The notes beneath the pieces were generated by a model that ran no database searches, had not been told where the DNA came from, and saw only the letters and a list, made by a program, of their open reading frames with translations. The position numbers and the translations under genes were made by a program. Shown here piece by piece: positions 58,941 through 64,000 of a stretch of 64,000 bases of DNA. Where the stretch lies: assembly GCA_030248215.1 (NCBI GenBank), contig JASANG010001117.1, forward strand, positions 1-64,000, given 5' to 3'. Numbering within the stretch: position 1 is the stretch's first letter; each line of letters starts with the position of its first letter. Source of the DNA: Enoplolaimus lenunculus (taxonomy: Eukaryota > Nematoda > Enoplea > Enoplida > Thoracostomopsidae).

Positions 58941-59642
58941 CATATGCAGATATATGGCAATTTTTTGGTTGAAGTAAACTTATCGTTCACATATACCGAC
59001 AATTCCCTGTTCGAGAGACATTGAAGGCCCCTTGTGTGCGCTAGCGGTACTCCTGTTATGTAACCGCTAAATTATTTATTTGGACTAACAGGCGGAGCCA
59101 GTGCAGTGGGAGGTATATACCACCCTCCTGATCCCTCCTGTTGTAAATCAGACAGCGTGTGTAGGGGGCCCACTTTTGATCAAAACAAAATGATATTTTT
59201 GCTGCAAAATTTTTGGTTCAGCAGTGCTAAGAAATGTTTTTGAATTCGGAAAAATAAATCGAAAAATTTTTTCAAATCATAAATGTCGACATTTTTGGTT
59301 CGAACCAAAAATGTTGACATTTTTGGCTTGAAAACAGCTTTTTTTACTATCTTTCGAATTCAAAAACACTTCCATCCACTGTGAGACACTATTGATACCA
59401 AATAATTACTAATTTTAAATAAGTGAGTCTACAAAAGCTGTAGACTTTTTACACAAAGTTTTAAGGCTGTTTTTCTGAAACTACTGATTAAGACAGATTT
59501 TTTCAGTTTACATCACAGTCATTTGGTTTCAATAGTACAAAAAGTGTTCTTCCTCATAACAAATCGCTTTAAAACTACAGTTGAATAACACCGGTTGTTA
59601 GGATTTAAAAACGTACCAAACAAACGAAACCTATAACAGAAG
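58941..59642. other. Gap with a short palindrome
   Basis: 59284-59319 is an 18-bp-arm palindrome centred on GGTTCGAACC with one mismatch. The rest is AT-rich. Confidence 0.6.
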
Positions 59643-59838
59643 GGTTCATGTAAAGATCAGGGGCGGAACGTTTTTCTGTGGGACTGTGATAGAGTAAGTT
59701 TAAGCTTTAGACTAATTTTTATGCTGGGCTTAGGCGTAGGCGTAGGCTTAGGCTTAGGAATAAACTCATTCTTACACTTAGGTTTAGGCTTAGGAATATG
59801 CTAATAATACTGTTCCGCCCCTGTTCTTTACATTGGCC
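59643..59838. mobile_element. H-family element
   Basis: GGTTCATGTAAAGATCAGGG ... TTCTTTACATTGGCC; flanks AACAGAAG / AACAGGAG. Confidence 0.9.
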
Positions 59839-59987
59839 AACAGGAGTAAAGGGTGCACCAACATTTGCACTCAGATTGGTTTGTTTCCTTAATGACTTGG
59901 GGGATGGCCCTGACCTCTGGCATAGGCTCGTATTCTCAGCACCTTTATTGCCAGTTGCTTTAGCTTTTGATCTATTTGGTTGAGTTC

Positions 59988-60417
59988 TGGGCTCGTATTC
60001 TCAAATATGTATAGTACTTATCACTTGTTGTCGATAGATCTGGCCAATGTTACTTTAATGGGCGTAACTGCAGATTAAGCGTATTCCTAAGAATAAGCCT
60101 AAACCTAAACGTTGCAAAAATGAATTCTTAAGCCTAAGCCTAAAGCCTAAGCCTAAGCAAAAAATGTAATCTAAATTTAAACCTACTCTTTTATATACAC
60201 ACCAGAAACCTGGACGTCCTTTAAAGTAAACATGGACCATAGATCTTGTAACTTTCCAACTAGTGAATGCCAAGGTTCAAAATTCTGCACATTTTGTTGC
60301 ATTTCATTCATTTTATTTCTGTGTCATCCATGAGATCCGCATTCGCAGTCGTGTGTCTGTTTCAAAACCTATCGCTAAATGGTGATAGATGCTATATGCA
60401 TTTGAGAATATGGGCTC
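59988..60417. mobile_element. D-family element split by an H element
   Basis: GGCTCGTATTCTCAAATATG at the left and GCATTTGAGAATATGGGCTC at the right. The two parts resume on either side of 60042-60238. Confidence 0.75.
60042..60238. mobile_element. H-family element (AATGTTAC subfamily), perfect 8-bp duplication
   Basis: GGCCAATGTTACTTTAATGG ... TTTAAAGTAAACATGGACC flanked by ATAGATCT (60034-60041 and 60239-60246); inserted into a D element. Confidence 0.95.
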
Positions 60418-60564
60418 AGAATTTAACACATTTATTCTACTCAATTTACAGTCGTTTTATGGTATTTAACATCAGCAACTTTTGCATTTAGCTTGTTTCA
60501 GAAGCTATTACTAACTGCCAATAGGTGTGATAAATATTTGAAAACACGCTAATTTTGTCCTTTA

Positions 60565-60779
60565 CATTGTAAAAAATGGTGAGTCAAATTGATTCTCTCC
60601 AAAATAGGCTCTATGGGACTGCACAAACTGAGACAAATTCAACTCCGCGCCAGAGACAAACGTGCGACAAAGTGAGTCGAATTTTACTCTGGCGAAGTCG
60701 CATTTGACTCAATTTGTGTAGTTCTATAGAGCATAATTTGGATTGGAGAGAATCAATTTGGCTCACCATTTTTGTAGTG
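60565..60779. mobile_element. M2-family MITE
   Basis: CATTGTAAAAAATGGTGAG ... GGCTCACCATTTTTGTAGTG with TA flanks. Confidence 0.88.
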
Positions 60780-60899
60780 TAGATTCATTTAAAAAGTTTA
60801 ACGACACAACTAACTTAGATATCGTCTAAACGTTACTTTTTAGAAAAATATTTTTGAAAAGGTACACTTCCGTTTGACAGCACCAAAATTACTGTGAGC

Positions 60900-61077
60900 A
60901 CCCCTTTAGTAAATATCAGGGACAAAACGTTTTTCTGCGGTACTGCAATAGAGTAAGCTTTTAGGCTTATTTTTTGCTCAAACTTACGTATAAGTTCATT
61001 CTTACGCTTAGTTTTAAGCTTAGCTTTATGCTCAGGAATATGCTTGTACTACAGTTACAGCCCTGTACCATTGGCCA
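60900..61077. mobile_element. H-family element, degraded
   Basis: TATCAGGGACAAAACGTTTT ... CCCTGTACCATTGGCC. Confidence 0.65.
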
Positions 61078-63057
61078 AACTCAGACACTCTCATGTCCAG
61101 CTAAAATTAAGCCCATCGCAGCGTGTATTTTACAACGATACTGTTTCTATGCGACTAATTTAAACTTTCAAACCTTCAATGATGCGGTTGTTAGCAACTG
61201 TAGAATAGAACTACAAAGCCAGTCTGTGCTTATACTTGTTAGCTATTCATAAAGTGGATTAGACCCTGATATAGCGGCTTTTGAAAACCCGTTGCTTCAA
61301 ATACAAAATGATTTCGAGCAAAGCGGAACCCAAAAACGGTTCTGCGCCAATTGGCTCAGTATTTGTTTTAAACAATTATTCTTATCGCAAGCTAAATTTG
61401 TTATATAATTAAAGCTGGAATACTCCACATCAGAGTGCTAACAAACAGTAAAAATAACGGAAACGGATATCAGAATAAACTGGAAATGGAAAACGACAAC
61501 GGATATTGAAAAATTCAAGTTTAAAAGATGATTTATTTTTCTGCCAACGCAATTGACGCGTGTAAATATTAACTGGACTTTGTAAAATTTTAAAGAAAAA
61601 ATTGCATGAATTTTGTAATTTTTATTTCATTTCGAATCATTCCAGCATATCTGCAATGAAAAATTGCAAGTTATATACCTGATGTAAACTAATTTTGAGC
61701 GCAAAAATAACAAAATTTCCGTTATTTCTATAACTGAAACGGACACCAATTTTACCGGAAACGGATATCCGGTTACACCCTTGCCCACACACGTAATCTG
61801 GGCAACTTACCAGCATTATTTTGGTTCCAATATTCTATTAGAACAAAATTGTAATATTGTTCAGTGAAAAGAAACTTTGACTTTGCTTGTAGATTGTTAT
61901 GCATTCGCTAACATTTGCGCATTAACATAAAGTCGTCGGACTAGTATATAATATGAAATTAAATCATAGCATTGTATAGAACTTACCTTTCCCAAGGTTA
62001 TCCTATCTGAATCCTGGTTTGCTCAAACAAAGGGAGCGGTTCGGGTAATTAGATAAATTCCCACAATTTTGGGGTATTTTGCAACTTCGGGTGTACACAA
62101 CGGAAATAGATAATTTTCCCGGACTTAATATTGTAGTATAGTAGCTTCATATGGTATTGCAGTACAAACAGTAGATATCACATCAGGATAGCAGACCATT
62201 CGAATTTTTTGAATCTCATAGCGGACAAACGGTCAGACAAAATGTTGCCAGCTATAGTCATAGGGACAAAACTTGTAGTTTTTCCAGTAAAAATGAAAAT
62301 CCCAAACGGGGGGCAGTTTACACCTAAAACCGCCCAGGCTACGCCCATGAGAGTTTTCATCGCTAGTTTGCCTACGCTGCGCTCATGCTTGTTGTTGTCT
62401 CGGGTCAGCCGTCGGCCTTTATCGCAACATGAGCCAATATTTTGATCATTAAACGTTTCGTCGTATTAATTTCATGATTGGATAGTGATCGGCAATATTT
62501 TGCATAGGTGTTGTGGCGTATAAAAATATTTGGAAACATTGCGGTTAACTGTCTTCTATTGAAGCTTATAAAATACTACTCAACTTGTTCTTAGTTAACG
62601 TATATTTCACAACGAGGTCGTTTCTTATTGAAATACTGAGCTTAAATGATTGGTATAGCTTCTAAAAACGTAACTATATATTGCAATATAAAAATGTTTG
62701 ATAATTTTTCAAATTTGTATGTTAGCCGGCTGCCGGCTAATCACCGACTGTTTCGACAAAAATGAAACACGATTTCCTTGGCTATTTTGTCTTTCTTAGA
62801 AGCATTTTTCACCCGAACAGAAATTTCAAATAACTCATTTTAGGCATAAATCTGTGGTCATACAATTTTTCATTTGAATATTTATAAATTGCGCTGAATG
62901 TGTCAAATTTCTAAAATCAATTCCGCATTGTAATGTACGTCATATTTTTCGGCTGTTTGGCCAGAAACCACATTTTGCTCGTTAGACGAAGAACTGATTG
63001 CATTGGGTAATTTTCACTACGGCAGTGTTGGTCGGGCAGACGTCGTAAGCCATTTGG
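61078..63057. other. Large gap without recognised genes
   Basis: 61430-61785 carries repeated AACGGATATC / GGATATCCG words, an older element. 61885-61935 recalls the F family (GCTAACATTTGCGC). Small frames at 62178-62445 overlap a W-like CCCAGGCTACGCCC stretch. Confidence 0.45.
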
Positions 63058-63311
63058 GGCCCATGTATAGAACAGGACCGGATCGTTTTCCGGAGGGGCT
63101 ATAATAGAGTCAGTTTAAGCGTTAGATTAATTTTTTGCTTGGCATACGCTTAGGCATAGGCTTAGGAATAGGCTCATCCATACGCCTAGGCTTAGCCGTA
63201 GGCTTACGCTTAGGAATAGACTCATCCATACGCTTAGGCTTAGGCTTCGGCTTACGCTTAGGCTTAGGAATATGCTAATACTACTGCTCCGGCCCTTTTC
63301 TATACATGGGC
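63058..63311. mobile_element. H-family element (ATGTATAG subfamily)
   Basis: GGCCCATGTATAGAACAGGA ... CTTTTCTATACATGGGC with an AGGCTCATCCATACGCTTAG unit. Confidence 0.85.
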
Positions 63312-63364
63312 TATAGGATTGGCCGCTGATTTCATATAACATCGATTTCAGATGCTTGCATATT

Positions 63365-63652
63365 TCAATTGCGTCTATTTGTCCTCGACGAAGGATACGT
63401 CAAAAGAGGGACTTCGTTAGAATTTGATGGTTTCGATTTGTTTCGTTGATTGGTTTGAACTGACATTGACGATAAGTTGAATGAGTTACTACGAACTGTT
63501 ATTGTTTTGAATCCAAGTTTATGGGGAACACATTCGGCTATTTTCAACGGAGAATTTTTCGTTTCCGGCAATACAATCAACGATAAAATCAGATCAGCGA
63601 CGCCAAACGTCGCGATTACAACAAATTTAACGTAAACTGCACGTTGTAGCAT
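63365..63652 (-). CDS. C-terminal exon of an SLC22-like (major facilitator) transporter
   Basis: Acceptor TTTTTCATTTTTCAG, then 95 codons and TGA at 63367-63365, phase 0. The start MLQRAVYVKFVVIATFGVAD is a hydrophobic helix leading into LILSLIVLPET, the last transmembrane helix and the LPET motif typical of the end of SLC22/sugar-porter family transporters (plasma-membrane organic ion or sugar carriers). A hydrophilic cytoplasmic tail of about 55 residues follows. The preceding exons lie beyond the right edge of the window. The exact subfamily is not decidable. Confidence 0.7.
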   Translation of the reverse strand: MLQRAVYVKFVVIATFGVADLILSLIVLPETKNSPLKIAECVPHKLGFKTITVRSNSFNLSSMSVQTNQRNKSKPSNSNEVPLLTYPSSRTNRRN

Positions 63653-63682
63653 CTGAAAAATGAAAAATTGATAAATTTTAAC

Positions 63683-63947
63683 CACTTCTCACATTGAGTT
63701 GCCTGTAGGCAACTCAGTGCAGTGTATATATGTTAAATAATATATATCGCACCGTGTTTAACAATTGCAGCACGCATACATAGTACTGAACCACTACAAG
63801 ACGTGAGAGCCCCCTCGGGCTCGAGCGTCAAGCTCCTATTGCTGAGTGGTGATGGTATACGCCTCCCACTCCAATCACTGAAGTTCGAATCCTAGCATAA
63901 AAGTAGGTCTCAGGGGAAATAGAAAATATTCATGTGAGAAAGGGTTA
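63683..63947 (+). mobile_element. S1 element with tRNA-like module
   Basis: TTAA then CCACTTCTCACATTGAG, hairpin GAGTTGCC/GGCAACTC, B-box AAGTTCGAATCC, ending CATGTGAGAAAGGG then TTAA. It starts only about 31 bp upstream of the SLC22-like exon acceptor. Confidence 0.85.
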
Positions 63948-63956
63948 AATATAGTG

Positions 63957-64000
63957 TCAGTATTCTCAAATGTGTCTAGCACCTGTTACCAGTTGGTGAT
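63957..64000. mobile_element. D-family element, start only
   Basis: GTATTCTCAAATGTGTCTAG and TACCAGTTGGTGAT; runs off the window. Confidence 0.65.

Overview
This is nuclear DNA from an animal: spliced genes of metazoan families with long AT-rich introns, tRNA-derived SINEs, and very dense short DNA transposons. Two families place it more narrowly. A calcyphosine-like EF-hand gene (CAPSL type) and a PHACTR-type gene suggest a bilaterian, probably an aquatic invertebrate. A tunicate is possible, but the species cannot be fixed from sequence alone. The hexamer TTAGGC is abundant but sits inside transposons, so it is not evidence of a nematode telomere.

Layout. Positions 29-7769 form a near-perfect giant inverted repeat with arms of about 3.37 kb. 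Its 996-bp loop holds one immunoglobulin I-set exon (+) and a transposon built on 31-bp minisatellites. Positions 7.8-17.6 kb are almost all transposon copies plus one orphan exon candidate. A PHACTR-like gene (+) runs from about 18.0 to 33.34 kb: eight phase-compatible exons, a huge glutamine-rich first exon, and a last exon coding only the final three codons. Convergent to it, a calcyphosine-like gene (-) runs from 47.6 down to 35.07 kb in five phase-compatible exons. Its introns hold a recent Ty3/gypsy LTR retrotransposon (36676-41282) and a 3.12-kb satellite-like element (42967-46086). From 51.6 to 58.2 kb there are pieces of one or two unrecognised minus-strand genes. At 63.4-63.65 kb lies the last exon of an SLC22-like transporter (-).

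Mobile DNA. I see at least ten short families. The most striking (called H here) has about 28-bp terminal inverted repeats (GGCCAATGTAAAGAACAGGG-like), 8-bp target duplications (six exact in this window) and an interior of TTAGGC-type minisatellite whose length varies from almost nothing to about 95 units of 31 bp. Others are two TA-target families (M1, M2), TTAA-target families (P, and S1, which carries a tRNA-like module), families A, B, D, E, G, F and W named by their termini, and two tRNA-derived SINEs (S2, S3).

All exon joins were made by eye from splice signals, reading phase and protein similarity. No alignment or search was run.
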